NCBI RefSeq assembly: GCF_003387375.1
Contig: NZ_QUNG01000001.1
Coordinates: 569,631 to 633,630 of the forward strand
Reading direction: 5' to 3'
DNA length: 64,000 nucleotides
Origin: Marinomonas pollencensis
GTDB lineage: Bacteria; Pseudomonadota; Gammaproteobacteria; Pseudomonadales; Marinomonadaceae
Position 1 is the stretch's first letter. The number at the start of each line of letters is the position of its first letter. A program made the position numbers and the translations under genes. Under the pieces are notes generated by a model. That model ran no database searches and was not told where the DNA came from. It saw only the letters and a program-made list of their open reading frames with translations. Positions 18,674-28,813 of this stretch are shown one piece after another.

Positions 18674-20083
18674 ATGGCGATAAAACACCTTGTATGGCTA
18701 CGTAATGACTTACGCTGGCGGGATAACCCCGCCCTTTACTACGCCTCTCTTTCAGGCTCGATTCGAGTGCTGGTAAGCGCCACGCCTGAGCAATGGCAAG
18801 AGCATAATGAATCTAACGCCAAAACAGGTCTTAGGGCTGGCTTAATTCAGCGTTTATTTGAGCAACTGGCAACCTTAGGCATACCGGCAGAAGTGATTTG
18901 TGCACCGCGTTTTGAGGATCTTCCAAGCGCTATGGAAGACTATTGCTTAATGCATGGTATTGAGCACATTTGGTTCAACCAAGAGCTTCCTATCGATGAA
19001 CAGCAACGGGACCAAATGGTCTGCCAGCAACTAAAAAGCAAAGGAATAGAAAACCACCCTCAAGCCACAGATTTACTTGTTTCACAGCCTGTTTTGAGCC
19101 AACAAAGCACGCCCTTTAAAGTCTTCACCCCCTTTTTCAAACGTTGGCTGAGCTTATTATCGGTACAAGATTGGCAACCACTTCCAGAGCCAGAAAAACA
19201 AGCCGATGCAATATCTTTTAAAGCCCCTGAAATGCCTTGGATACAGCCTTATCGTGAAGATTTATGGACACCAGACCAAGAAGTTGCTAAGCAGAAACTA
19301 TGGCACTTTTGCCACACAAAAGAAGCGGACTATGAGACGCAACGCAACTACCCTATTGACCCAGCAACCAGCACCCTGTCCCCTTATTTAGCGCTGGGAG
19401 CGCTGGGCCCCAGAGAGTGCATATTTGCTATCATGTATGCTTGTGAGCAAGCTGGACGACGGTGGCAGGAGAGTGTCTGGCTTAAAGAGTTAGCATGGCG
19501 AGATTTCTACCGCCAATTAATGGGACACTTTCCTTTCCTCGCAATGGGTAAACCTTTTAAAGCTGAAACAGATTTTATCCAATGGAACCAAGAGGAAACC
19601 CTGTTCAATGCATGGACTCAAGGTAATACTGGTTTTCCTATTGTCGATGCTGCCATGAGACAACTGAATCAAACCGGCTGGATGCATAATCGCTTACGGA
19701 TGATTAGTGCCAGTTTTTTAAGTAAGTTAGTTTTTGCAGATTGGCGCAAAGGGGAAGAATACTTTATGCGTCACTTAATAGATGGTGAGTTCTCCGCGAA
19801 TAATGGTGGTTGGCAATGGAGCGCCTCCACAGGTTGCGATGCCGCACCTTATTTTAGGGTGTTTAACCCTACTCGCCAATCTGAAACCTATGACGCTAAT
19901 GGAGACTTTATCCGACGCTTTGTTCCCGAGCTCGCAGAACTAGACGCTCGCTCCATTCATAACCCATCCGCGTCACAGCGAGCACAATGTCACTACCCTT
20001 TACCTATTCTAGATTATCGGACATCAAGGCTCGCGGCGATCCAAGCCTTTGCAGATTTAAAGGAGATAAAAATGCAAGGCTAA
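18674..20083 (+). CDS. phrB: Deoxyribodipyrimidine (CPD) photolyase, class I
   Basis: A 469-residue flavoprotein that uses blue light to split cyclobutane pyrimidine dimers. The N-terminal photolyase domain begins HLVWLRNDLRWRDNPAL and would hold the antenna cofactor. The FAD domain contains WLKELAWRDFYRQLM, TGFPIVDAAMRQLNQTGWMHNRLRM (residues about 315-340) and WQWSASTGCDAAPYFRVFNP (about 386-405). These fit class I CPD photolyases rather than CRY-DASH or 6-4 enzymes. The ATG follows GGAGCG. It is the third gene of the operon that the LitR-like repressor probably controls. Confidence 0.94.
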   Translation: MAIKHLVWLRNDLRWRDNPALYYASLSGSIRVLVSATPEQWQEHNESNAKTGLRAGLIQRLFEQLATLGIPAEVICAPRFEDLPSAMEDYCLMHGIEHIWFNQELPIDEQQRDQMVCQQLKSKGIENHPQATDLLVSQPVLSQQSTPFKVFTPFFKRWLSLLSVQDWQPLPEPEKQADAISFKAPEMPWIQPYREDLWTPDQEVAKQKLWHFCHTKEADYETQRNYPIDPATSTLSPYLALGALGPRECIFAIMYACEQAGRRWQESVWLKELAWRDFYRQLMGHFPFLAMGKPFKAETDFIQWNQEETLFNAWTQGNTGFPIVDAAMRQLNQTGWMHNRLRMISASFLSKLVFADWRKGEEYFMRHLIDGEFSANNGGWQWSASTGCDAAPYFRVFNPTRQSETYDANGDFIRRFVPELAELDARSIHNPSASQRAQCHYPLPILDYRTSRLAAIQAFADLKEIKMQG

Positions 20084-20256
20084 GACTACAGACACCCAGC
20101 AAATATGACTTGGCCGCTCACTTTCCCATTTTATAAATGCAGACTATGATTAGAGCTATAAATTGTTTATCTTATTAGAGGCTTACTCACCTAAAGTTAA
20201 TAATTATAAAGAGTTTAATCGATAGCTTTGAAAGCATATAATTTGCGGAAATTTTT

Positions 20257-20754
20257 ATGGATACCCCAAGCAAGATGTCAGAATCTCAACACCTTCATGA
20301 TGTGCTCGTTCATCTGAGACGCATCATTCGCGCCACGGACTTACAATCAAAACGTGTTGTTAAAGCCTGCGGTCTTACTATCCCTCAAATTATGGTGCTA
20401 CGCTCAATTGAAGAGCTCGGTGACGTGACTGTGCGTAAAATTTCCGACAGTGTTTCACTCAGTCAGGCAACGGTAACAACCATTTTAAACCGTCTTGAAG
20501 ACAGAAAACTGGTGGAACGCGTTCGTGGGCAAAAAGATAAGCGTATCGTTAATGCCCGACTGACTGAAATCGGACGCTCTATTTTACAAACCACTCCACC
20601 ACTATTGCATGAAAAATTTATTAGTGAATTTGAATCATTACAAGGTTGGGAACAAACCCAGGTGCTGTCTTCCCTTCAACGAATTGCGATTATGATGGAC
20701 GCTGAAACAATCGATGCTGCTCCATTACTGGATATAAATTCACCAAACATTTAA
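20257..20754 (+). CDS. MarR-family regulator, EctR/CosR-like
   Basis: A 165-residue winged-helix protein with the MarR DNA-binding region (VTVRKISDSVSLSQATVTTILNRLEDRKLVERVRGQKDKR, about residues 50-90) and flanking dimerisation helices. Size and sequence pattern resemble EctR of methylotrophs and CosR of Vibrio, MarR proteins that repress ectoine synthesis and compatible-solute uptake genes. The next genes encode an osmolyte importer and the ectoine genes are 7 kb away, which supports this role. The start at 20257 has GCGGAA at suitable spacing. The assignment to EctR/CosR is inferred from context and general similarity. Confidence 0.8.
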   Translation: MDTPSKMSESQHLHDVLVHLRRIIRATDLQSKRVVKACGLTIPQIMVLRSIEELGDVTVRKISDSVSLSQATVTTILNRLEDRKLVERVRGQKDKRIVNARLTEIGRSILQTTPPLLHEKFISEFESLQGWEQTQVLSSLQRIAIMMDAETIDAAPLLDINSPNI

Positions 20755-20772
20755 TCATTAACAAATTAACAC

Positions 20773-20806
20773 AAAGCCCGCTTGGTTTAACTTAGCGGGC
20801 TTTTTT
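20773..20806 (+). terminator. Intrinsic terminator after the MarR gene
   Basis: AAAGCCCGCT (20773-20782) pairs with AGCGGGCTTT (20794-20803) around an 11-base loop, followed by T to 20806. It isolates the regulator from the importer operon. Confidence 0.9.
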
Positions 20807-20911
20807 GTCATTTCAGCCGTGTAAATTAGCTAAATCTTGGTTAAATTCATCATCTACTAGTCTTTTTCAACAAAAAAATAAATCCCCTCTTTGCGCAAAC
20901 ATGACAAAAAT

Positions 20912-20950
20912 TTGATAAATTTATTTAGATGTGTAAACTAAATTTAGTTT
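20912..20950 (+). promoter_or_regulatory. Promoter and overlapping palindromic operator of the osmolyte importer
   Basis: TTGATA (20912-20917) and TAAACT (20934-20939) with a 16-base spacer make a plausible sigma-70 promoter. The -10 overlaps a perfect 16-base palindrome AAACTAAATTTAGTTT (20935-20950), followed by another TTAG...CTAA pair to 20960. A repressor binding here would block polymerase. The palindrome is seen directly; the link to the neighbouring MarR protein is inference. Confidence 0.55.
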
Positions 20951-20988
20951 GATGACTAATAATTATAGATCAAAATAGGAACCGCATC

Positions 20989-21990
20989 ATGTACAGCAAA
21001 AGCCTAATCGCAGGTGTTTTTACGCTTGCAGCAACCTCATCCTTTGCCGCCAGTAGCTGCGGCAAAGTAGAAATCGCAGACATGAACTGGAACTCAGCGT
21101 CTTTCATGGCCAATGTAGATAAATTTATTTTGGATCACGGCTATGACTGTGATGCAGAATTAGTGCCGGGGGATACCATGCCAACCAGTACTTCTATGAT
21201 TGAAAAAGGTCAGCCTGATATTGCCCCAGAAATGTGGACCAACGCAGTCAGCGAACTGATTGAACGTGGGGTCAAAGAAAAGCGTCTAAGCATTGCAGGA
21301 AAATCGCTTTCCGATGGTGGTGAAGAAGGTTTTTGGGTACCAAAATACATGGTCGATAAGGACCCTTCACTCGCCACAATTCAAGGTATCATTAAACACG
21401 CAAAAGAATTCCCAAACCCAGAAAATAGCGCGATATCTGCGTTTTATGGCTGTCCGGCTGGTTGGGGCTGCCAAATCAGTGGCGGCAACTTATTTACAGC
21501 TTTGAATTTAAAAGAAGCGGGCTTTGAATTAATTGACCCAGGTTCGGCGGCGGGCTTATCCGGCTCTTTAAGTCGTGCATATGAGCGCCAACAACCTTGG
21601 TTTGGTTATTACTGGGCACCTACCGCTATTTTGGGTAAATACCCTATGGTGAAAGTCGATTTCGGCTCAGGTGTAGATAAAGAGCATTACATGAAGTGTA
21701 TCAGTAATAACAGTTGTTTAGACCCTAAAGTCACCATGTACCCGCCTTCCCCAGTATACAGCATCACCACCACTGAGTTCGAGAAACGAGCACCGCAAGC
21801 TTACGCTTACACGGTAAATCGCTCGTTTACCAATGCTCAAATGAATACACTTCTTGCTTGGATGGAAGACAATCAGGCTGATGGTGAATATGCCGCTGAG
21901 AACTTCATGCTCAATCATGAAGAGATTTGGTCTAAATGGGTCAGTAATGACGTGAAAGCGAAGCTTGACAAAGCGATCGATAATCTATAA
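20989..21990 (+). CDS. proX: Glycine betaine/choline-type ABC transporter, substrate-binding protein
   Basis: A 333-residue periplasmic binding protein of the OpuAC family. A signal peptide is visible (MYSKSLIAGVFTLAATSSFA, cleavage likely after residue 20). The mature protein has MNWNSASFMANVDKFILDHGY and GQPDIAPEMWTNAV, typical of quaternary-amine binders. ProX is used as a type name only, because the true ligand (betaine, choline, proline betaine or another osmolyte) cannot be read from sequence. The ATG follows AGGAA. It is the first gene of a three-gene operon with permease and ATPase and is separated from the permease by a stable hairpin. Confidence 0.88.
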   Translation: MYSKSLIAGVFTLAATSSFAASSCGKVEIADMNWNSASFMANVDKFILDHGYDCDAELVPGDTMPTSTSMIEKGQPDIAPEMWTNAVSELIERGVKEKRLSIAGKSLSDGGEEGFWVPKYMVDKDPSLATIQGIIKHAKEFPNPENSAISAFYGCPAGWGCQISGGNLFTALNLKEAGFELIDPGSAAGLSGSLSRAYERQQPWFGYYWAPTAILGKYPMVKVDFGSGVDKEHYMKCISNNSCLDPKVTMYPPSPVYSITTTEFEKRAPQAYAYTVNRSFTNAQMNTLLAWMEDNQADGEYAAENFMLNHEEIWSKWVSNDVKAKLDKAIDNL

Positions 21991-22002
21991 TTCATAACAA
22001 AG

Positions 22003-22022
22003 AGCCATGCAATAGCATGGCT
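22003..22022 (+). repeat. Intercistronic hairpin between binding protein and permease genes
   Basis: AGCCATGC (22003-22010) pairs perfectly with GCATGGCT (22015-22022) around AATA, just after the binding-protein stop. No U run follows. Such hairpins often protect the upstream message, so binding protein accumulates above permease; this fits transporter stoichiometry. Confidence 0.65.
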
Positions 22023-22055
22023 CAATACCCTGTTTTACTCTTTGAGATATTATTT

Positions 22056-22955
22056 ATGATAGACAGCTCCTGGTTAACAGAATTTCCAGATATGAGCCGA
22101 CGAGATCTTCTGGCCATACGACAAACCCTAGACGGCGCCTACCGAACTTTTTCACGCGCTTACGGCCAATCGATCGAGGACTTTTTTAACCCTCTCCTAC
22201 ACTTTCTTATTTGGTTTGAGAACCTGTTAATACAGACACCTTGGTGGATCGTATTAATTGCAATTATCGGATTAGTGTACGCCGCCACTAGATCATGGAA
22301 GCTCTGCACTGGGGTGCTGATATCCTTCCTTGCCATCGGCTATTTTGGCATGTGGGAAGACACCATGCGCACCCTCAGCATTATTACCGTTTGCACCATA
22401 CTCTCCATTTGCATTGGGATACCAATTGGCATCTTGATGGCAGGCTCAGATCGAGCTCGCTCCATCATCACCCCTTTGCTCGACATTATGCAAACGATGC
22501 CCGCCTTTGTGTATTTGATCCCTGTGGTCATGCTGTTAGGTATAGGGAAAATACCCGGCGTTATTGCGGTTGTTATTTATGCGATTCCTCCTGTTATACG
22601 CTTAACCAACTTGGGCATTCGCTTAGTTAACAAAGAAACGTTAGAAGCCGCGACCGCCTACGGCGCGACGGCAACTCAGCGTTTATTCGGCGTGCAAATC
22701 CCTTTGGCTATGCCAACCATTATGGCGGGTATTAACCAAACAATTATGATGGCCTTAGCCATGGTTGTTGTTGCCTCCATGATAGGGGTTAAAGGCCTTG
22801 GACAACCAGTGTTGAAATCCATTACCAACCAATACTTCACTCTTGGACTGCTCAATGGTTTGGCCATCGTTGCCCTAGCCATCATTTTTGACCGAGTCTC
22901 TCAAACCTATGCAAAACGCGCTCAACGACATATGGAAGGGAGTGATAATGGATAA
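22056..22955 (+). CDS. proW: Glycine betaine/choline-type ABC transporter permease
   Basis: A 299-residue inner-membrane permease. It has a soluble N-terminal part, then about six membrane segments; the EAA loop, contacted by the ATPase, is ETLEAATAYGATATQRLFGVQIPLAMPT (about residues 200-227). The ProW/OpuAB pattern TMPAFVYLIPVVMLLGIGKIPG is present. I chose the ATG at 22056 (MIDSSW); an upstream ATG at 22017 falls inside the intercistronic hairpin and would disrupt it. The last codons overlap the start of the ATPase gene. Confidence 0.9.
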   Translation: MIDSSWLTEFPDMSRRDLLAIRQTLDGAYRTFSRAYGQSIEDFFNPLLHFLIWFENLLIQTPWWIVLIAIIGLVYAATRSWKLCTGVLISFLAIGYFGMWEDTMRTLSIITVCTILSICIGIPIGILMAGSDRARSIITPLLDIMQTMPAFVYLIPVVMLLGIGKIPGVIAVVIYAIPPVIRLTNLGIRLVNKETLEAATAYGATATQRLFGVQIPLAMPTIMAGINQTIMMALAMVVVASMIGVKGLGQPVLKSITNQYFTLGLLNGLAIVALAIIFDRVSQTYAKRAQRHMEGSDNG

Positions 22956-24123
22956 TAACCGCGAAAACCTAATCGAAATTGAAGGCCTTTACCAAATCTT
23001 TGGCGAGCAACCGGATGATGTGCTGCCCAAAGTAAAAGCAGGCGCGAGCAAAGAAGATGTATTGGCAGAAACTGGACATACCGTAGGCCTTAGAGACATT
23101 AACTTAACCGTCAAACGCGGTGAGATATTTGTCATTATGGGGCTTTCTGGCTCTGGTAAATCCACGCTAATTCGCCACTTCAATCGCCTTATCGACCCAA
23201 CAGCTGGGAAAATTAAAGTTGAGGGCGAAAATATCATGGAGCTTTCGCCAAAAGACTTAATCACCTTTCGTCGTCATAAAATGGCCATGGTTTTCCAACA
23301 CTTTGGCTTGATGCCACACAGAAGCGTCTTAGACAATGTGGGTTATGGCTTATCTATTAAAGGGGAAAAGAAAACTGACTGGACCCCTAAAGCCACTCAA
23401 TGGCTTGATACAGTAGGCCTTTCAGGCTATGAAGAACAATACCCTTCACAGTTATCAGGCGGGCAACAACAACGTGTCGGTCTAGCCAGAGCCTTATGTA
23501 CAGACGCGGAAATACTGCTGATGGATGAAGCCTTCTCCGCTCTGGATCCACTGATCCGTAGCGAGATGCAAGAACAGCTGATTGAATTGCAGGAAAACCT
23601 TCACAAGACGATTATTTTTATCACCCATGACTTGGACGAAGCCTTGCGTCTAGGCGATAGAATTGCCGTATTGAAAGACGGTAAATTGGTTCAAATTGGT
23701 ACACCTGTCGATATTATGCTGCACCCTGCTGATGATTACGTCAAAGCCTTTGCCAGTGATGTAAACCGCGCCAGAGCACTGTCAGTACAGACAGTGATGA
23801 CCGCCAACACAGAAAAGCTAGAAGCGAATTCTGTGGCAGAAGCAAAAGCCAACTTCCCTCAAGACAAAGAATATGCCTTTGTCTTTAATAGTGAAGGCTA
23901 TCAAGGCGTTTTAAGTAAACAGCAAATCGCAACTTTAAATGATGAGAACTCATTAAAAGAAGTGCTGCATCCGGTGCCTTCGGTACGCAAAGCCAATCTA
24001 TTGCAGAAGGTTATTCCCCTGTCCCTTAACACTCGCTTTGACTTGCCTGTGGTCAATAAAGCAGGTGAGTTAACCGGACGACTTGAGGCTAGAAAATTAG
24101 CCGATGTGCTGTCTCCAGACTAA
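22948..24123 (+). CDS. proV: Glycine betaine/choline-type ABC transporter ATP-binding protein
   Basis: A 391-residue ATPase. Walker A is GLSGSGKST (about residues 65-73), the Q-loop is MVFQHFGLMPHRSVLDNVGYGL, the signature LSGGQQQRVGLARAL, and Walker B ILLMDEAFSALDP. A C-terminal extension of about 110 residues is in the position of the CBS region that senses ionic strength in OpuA/ProV; its CBS motifs are not strong by eye. The ATG at 22948 overlaps the permease stop by 8 bases and has AAGGGAG upstream, indicating translational coupling. A longer frame starting at 22888 is less likely. Confidence 0.92.
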   Translation: MDNNRENLIEIEGLYQIFGEQPDDVLPKVKAGASKEDVLAETGHTVGLRDINLTVKRGEIFVIMGLSGSGKSTLIRHFNRLIDPTAGKIKVEGENIMELSPKDLITFRRHKMAMVFQHFGLMPHRSVLDNVGYGLSIKGEKKTDWTPKATQWLDTVGLSGYEEQYPSQLSGGQQQRVGLARALCTDAEILLMDEAFSALDPLIRSEMQEQLIELQENLHKTIIFITHDLDEALRLGDRIAVLKDGKLVQIGTPVDIMLHPADDYVKAFASDVNRARALSVQTVMTANTEKLEANSVAEAKANFPQDKEYAFVFNSEGYQGVLSKQQIATLNDENSLKEVLHPVPSVRKANLLQKVIPLSLNTRFDLPVVNKAGELTGRLEARKLADVLSPD

Positions 24124-24165
24124 TATTTAGCACTGAGTGTCTAGCTACAAAACAACATGAGCAAT

Positions 24166-24195
24166 AAAAATGGCCGCAATTGCGGCCATTTTTTT
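24166..24195. terminator. Bidirectional terminator between the importer operon and dapB
   Basis: A perfect palindrome AAAAATGGCCGC/GCGGCCATTTTT around AATT (24166-24195). It serves the plus-strand importer operon and the minus-strand dapB gene. Confidence 0.92.
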
Positions 24196-24212
24196 AGTGT
24201 CTTAACGAGCCA

Positions 24213-25019
<807 letters not shown>

Positions 25020-25167
25020 TCACCCTTAACAATAGATTGCGCAAACCATAACAAATACTGACGATTTTCTCAGCTATTAATACCATTAAAAAAGCCCAGA
25101 AGCCGCCCAGCAAAAATCACCAGCTCGTCTCCTAGGCCTTCTATTTAAAGCATTTTCTGGCGCTTTA

Positions 25168-26730
25168 TTAAGATTTCATTCGCTCAGCAAGATTCCCCTG
25201 CTCATACGCTTCTTCTTCGATATGAGCGATGTTGGTCACGGTATTTTCCGCTCTTTCAATACTCACTAAGCTTAAAGCATCCACTTCTTGCATCTGATCA
25301 TTCAAATTGCGGGCAACACCAGCCTGCTCTTCTGAAGAAACATTGATCTGTGCCGTCATCTCAACAATGTGTTTAATAGAGGCTTCTATTGTTTGCATTT
25401 TTTCAGCCACTTGCTCCACTCGGCTCACACCTTCTTGAGCAACGACACTGCCTTTATCAATCGCTACAGAGACATCTGAAGTGTTTTTCTTTAGCTCTTC
25501 TGTCATTTCATTAATACTTTGAGTTGCCGTTTGCGTACGGATAGCCAAGGCTCTCACCTCATCGGCCACTACCGCAAAGCCACGACCTGCCTCACCAGCT
25601 CGCGCTGATTCAATGGCCGCGTTCAAAGCCAATAAGTTAGTCTGATCAGCAATATCACTGATAGAGTTCACCACATTATTAATGCTATCACTACGTTCTG
25701 CGAGCACATCAACCACACTTTTCGCAGCGGATATGTCCGAATAAACTTGTCTCATCGTATCGCCAGTATCCAGTGCCAATGTTTGGCTTTCACGAGCTGA
25801 AACCGCCACCAACTCAGTTGCTTGCGCCGCACGGCCTACATGCTCCGCCACATCATTTACGCTTTGCAAAAGCTGCGAGCTCGCCGCAACCACACTTCTA
25901 AAGGTATCGCGCTGCTTGGTAAAGTTGTCTAGGTTTACTGCCACACTGGCTTTTACATTAGAGGCGCGTTTACGTAATTGCTCCGAGCTTTCATGTAAGC
26001 GATAGCGAAACGTGTGACTGGCAGCGTCTTGATGCGTATGAGCAAAACGTATTGCCGCTTTACTGCCTACCGTTTTACAGTACAAATATTGTCCAATTGG
26101 ATTTTGAGCTTCGATTGGCAAGTTGCGTAAAGTGACCTCGAGCGCCTGTTTTTGAAGCAATAACAGCCACACTCCTAACGCGCCCGCAATAGCTCCAACA
26201 ATTTGCAGAGGCAAATTTGCCGACAATAACGCCGCCACAGCCATTAGCAAGACAACGAACAACAAAGGCCATACACTGTTACTGAAAAAAGCAGCTACTT
26301 GTGTTGCCGTCGGGATCGCTTTTTTACCCGCATTCAATCTGTCATAAAAGGTTTGGGCATGAACAATTTCATCCCGTGTTGCTTTTCGGCGCACGGATTC
26401 ATAGCCAATAATCTTACCGTTATCCAACAAAGGACTAACGTGGGCACTCACCCAATAGTGATCGCCGTTCGCACAACGGTTTTTCACCAAGCCCATCCAA
26501 CTATTGCCTTTTTTCAGGTTGCTCCACATATCAGCAAACACAGCTGGCGGCATATCTGGATGGCGAATAACATTGTGAGCCTTACCGATTAATGACTCAC
26601 GCTCATAACCAGCCACATCACAGAAGTGATCATTAACAAAGGTAAGACGCCCTTTTGTATCCGTACTTGAGACAATCTGATAATCCGCTGGAAAATCATA
26701 CTCTTTGTTGGTAACTGGCATTTTTTTCAT
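25168..26730 (-). CDS. Aer-like methyl-accepting chemotaxis protein with an N-terminal PAS domain
   Basis: A 520-residue chemoreceptor. A PAS domain occupies residues 10-120, with the Aer-type [14 protein letters not shown] and [13 protein letters not shown] stretches that in Aer hold FAD for redox or oxygen sensing. Two close membrane segments follow at about 148-195, with almost no periplasmic part. The cytoplasmic signalling domain has the highly conserved hairpin tip [19 protein letters not shown] near residues 360-378. It should signal to CheA/CheW in energy taxis. No che genes are nearby. Confidence 0.9.
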   Translation of the reverse strand: MKKMPVTNKEYDFPADYQIVSSTDTKGRLTFVNDHFCDVAGYERESLIGKAHNVIRHPDMPPAVFADMWSNLKKGNSWMGLVKNRCANGDHYWVSAHVSPLLDNGKIIGYESVRRKATRDEIVHAQTFYDRLNAGKKAIPTATQVAAFFSNSVWPLLFVVLLMAVAALLSANLPLQIVGAIAGALGVWLLLLQKQALEVTLRNLPIEAQNPIGQYLYCKTVGSKAAIRFAHTHQDAASHTFRYRLHESSEQLRKRASNVKASVAVNLDNFTKQRDTFRSVVAASSQLLQSVNDVAEHVGRAAQATELVAVSARESQTLALDTGDTMRQVYSDISAAKSVVDVLAERSDSINNVVNSISDIADQTNLLALNAAIESARAGEAGRGFAVVADEVRALAIRTQTATQSINEMTEELKKNTSDVSVAIDKGSVVAQEGVSRVEQVAEKMQTIEASIKHIVEMTAQINVSSEEQAGVARNLNDQMQEVDALSLVSIERAENTVTNIAHIEEEAYEQGNLAERMKS

Positions 26731-26761
26731 AAATTATTCCTGATCTCTTCATCATATTATT

Positions 26762-26780
26762 AGTCACAAACCTTGTGACT
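26762..26780. repeat. Inverted repeat between dnaB and the chemoreceptor gene
   Basis: AGTCACAA (26762-26769) and TTGTGACT (26773-26780) form a perfect 8-bp stem with a 3-base loop, downstream of dnaB on the minus strand. No T run follows on that strand, so it is either a weak terminator or an operator. Confidence 0.45.
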
Positions 26781-26834
26781 TTATTGTTGTCTTTATGGGA
26801 AGTTTACATGGCTCTAGTGACGAACCAATGACGC

Positions 26835-28217
26835 TTACTCATCATCAAAATCACGATAAGCATCGGGGGCAAGATCTTCAAACCGAGTGTATTTACCAAC
26901 AAAGGCCAAGCGACAGGTACCTATTGGACCATTACGTTGCTTACCTATGATAATTTCAGCAATACCTTTATGCGGAGTGTCTTCGTGATACACCTCATCA
27001 CGATAAACAAATGAAATAACGTCCGCATCCTGCTCGATCGCTCCAGATTCACGCAAATCCGAGTTAACAGGGCGCTTGTTTGGCCTATTCTCCAAACTAC
27101 GGTTAAGCTGAGACAGCGCAACAACTGGGCATTCCATCTCTTTAGCGATGGCTTTTAATGATCGTGAAATTTCAGAAATCTCGTTGGTACGACCTTCTGT
27201 GTAGCCTGGTATTTGCATCAACTGAAGGTAATCGATCATGATCATCGCCACACCACCATCACCATGCTCTCGTGCAATTCGTCGTACTCGAGAACGCATT
27301 TCGGTTGGGCTGATGCCTGCGGTGTCATCAATGAATAACTTACGGTCTTTCAGCATTTTTACCGCTGACATCAATTTATCCCAATCTTCTTGTACCAATT
27401 GACCAGAACGCATCCGTGTCTGGTCAATCCGCCCCAGTGAGGACAACATACGCATCATTAGCTGCTCAGAAGGCATCTCAAGACTGAATACAATGACCGG
27501 CTTGTCTGTGATCATGGTGGCGTTTTCCACCAGATTCATGGCAAAGGTAGTTTTACCCATAGACGGACGACCCGCGACAATAATTAGGTCAGACTTCTGC
27601 ATTCCTGCCGTCATACCATCTAGGTCAGTAAAGCCGGTACTTAAGCCGGTGATCGAACCCTCTTGATGATAAAGCTCATCAATCTTATCAACCGTCGAGC
27701 TTAAGATGTCGGAGGCAATCCGCGGCCCACCTTTTTTTTCACCGCCCTCGGCGATTTGAAAAATTCGCCGCTCAGCTTCATCCAGCACTTCTGCGGCGGT
27801 CATTCCTTCTGGGTGGAAGGCTCGAGCCGAAATTTCATTGGTGGTCGATATTAACCGTCGAAGCACCGAGCGCTCACGAACAATATCGGCATAAGAGGCA
27901 ATATTTGAAGCACTGGGGGTCGCTTCTGCTACCTCAACCAAATACGCCATACCGCCAATCGACTCTAAGTCTCCGCGCTTATCAAGGCGCTCACCAATGG
28001 TTACCACATCAATCGGTTCCGACTCATCGGCCAGACGCGCAATCACGCCGAAAATTAGCTTATGTTCAGGGCGATAAAAGTCATCGGCAATGACCAATTC
28101 AGATACTTTTTCCCAAGCTTGTGGGTCCAGCATCAAGCCACCAACGACGGAGCGTTCGGCTTCAATGGAGTAAGGCGGTAACTTAATAGAAGCAACTTCA
28201 GAATCGTTTAATTGCAC
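26835..28217 (-). CDS. dnaB: Replicative DNA helicase DnaB
   Basis: A 460-residue hexameric 5'-3' helicase of the replication fork. The N-terminal DnaB domain begins KLPPYSIEAERSVVGGLMLD. The RecA-like motor has Walker A VAGRPSMGKTTFAMN (about residues 216-230) and Walker B MIMIDYLQLMQ, then ALSQLNRSLENRPNKRP, typical of DnaB motif H3/H4. No intein is present. It lies downstream of rplI on the minus strand, a conserved gammaproteobacterial arrangement, with a terminator between them. Confidence 0.97.
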   Translation of the reverse strand: MQLNDSEVASIKLPPYSIEAERSVVGGLMLDPQAWEKVSELVIADDFYRPEHKLIFGVIARLADESEPIDVVTIGERLDKRGDLESIGGMAYLVEVAEATPSASNIASYADIVRERSVLRRLISTTNEISARAFHPEGMTAAEVLDEAERRIFQIAEGGEKKGGPRIASDILSSTVDKIDELYHQEGSITGLSTGFTDLDGMTAGMQKSDLIIVAGRPSMGKTTFAMNLVENATMITDKPVIVFSLEMPSEQLMMRMLSSLGRIDQTRMRSGQLVQEDWDKLMSAVKMLKDRKLFIDDTAGISPTEMRSRVRRIAREHGDGGVAMIMIDYLQLMQIPGYTEGRTNEISEISRSLKAIAKEMECPVVALSQLNRSLENRPNKRPVNSDLRESGAIEQDADVISFVYRDEVYHEDTPHKGIAEIIIGKQRNGPIGTCRLAFVGKYTRFEDLAPDAYRDFDDE

Positions 28218-28274
28218 GTAAAAACACCCGAACCAGAATAGTAAGAAAACAAAGGGGTTAGCTTATCATGCCCA

Positions 28275-28316
28275 CAAAAAAAGGGCATCTTGCATTGAGC
28301 AAGACACCCTTTTTTA
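28275..28316 (-). terminator. Terminator after rplI
   Basis: An imperfect stem with arms around AAAAGGG...TCTTGC and GCAAGA...CCCTTTT, two mismatched positions, flanked by A7 on one side and T6 on the other. On the minus strand it ends the rpsF-rpsR-rplI transcript. Confidence 0.8.
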
Positions 28317-28340
28317 TTGGTCAGTTTTCGTCGTAACGAA

Positions 28341-28793
28341 TTACTGAGCAACCACTTCCAAAGTAACAGTAACAACCACTTCTGGGTGTACTTGAACGTC
28401 AACTTCGAAAGAACCTGTGTGGCGGATAGCGCCTTCAGGAAGACGAATTTCAGCTTTAGAAACTTCTACTTCTGCAGAAATTACTTCAGCGATATCGCGA
28501 GTACCGATAGAACCAAAAAGCTTACCTTCATCGCCAGCATTCGCTTCGAATTTGAAAGTTTTGCCTTCTAGTGTTTGAGCACGAGCTTCAGCAGCCGCTT
28601 TACGCTCTGCAGCTTGTGCTTCAAGTTCAGCACGACGCTCTTCAAAGCTAGCCAAGTTAGCTTTAGTTGCCATTACAGCTTTTTTGTTCGGAATCAAAAA
28701 GTTACGAGCATAACCTGGTTTAACGACTGCAACGTCACCAATACCACCTAGCTTGTTTACTTTGTCGAGTAGAATAACTTCCATCTCGATCAC
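28341..28793 (-). CDS. rplI: 50S ribosomal protein L9
   Basis: A 150-residue ribosomal protein. The N-terminal rRNA-binding domain begins [30 protein letters not shown] (the first Met of the frame is two codons upstream), followed by the long connecting helix and the C-terminal domain. ATG at 28787 versus 28793 are both possible; AGAGGTGA lies upstream. It is last in the rpsF-rpsR-membrane protein-rplI operon. Confidence 0.95.
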   Translation of the reverse strand: MIEMEVILLDKVNKLGGIGDVAVVKPGYARNFLIPNKKAVMATKANLASFEERRAELEAQAAERKAAAEARAQTLEGKTFKFEANAGDEGKLFGSIGTRDIAEVISAEVEVSKAEIRLPEGAIRHTGSFEVDVQVHPEVVVTVTLEVVAQ

Positions 28794-28813
28794 CTCTAAT
28801 TAATCATTCGCTA

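Noticed and set aside
20237..20242. TATAAT as -10 of the MarR gene
   Set aside because: The predicted start would be about 8 bases from the ATG and would remove the ribosome-binding site; no good -35 exists.
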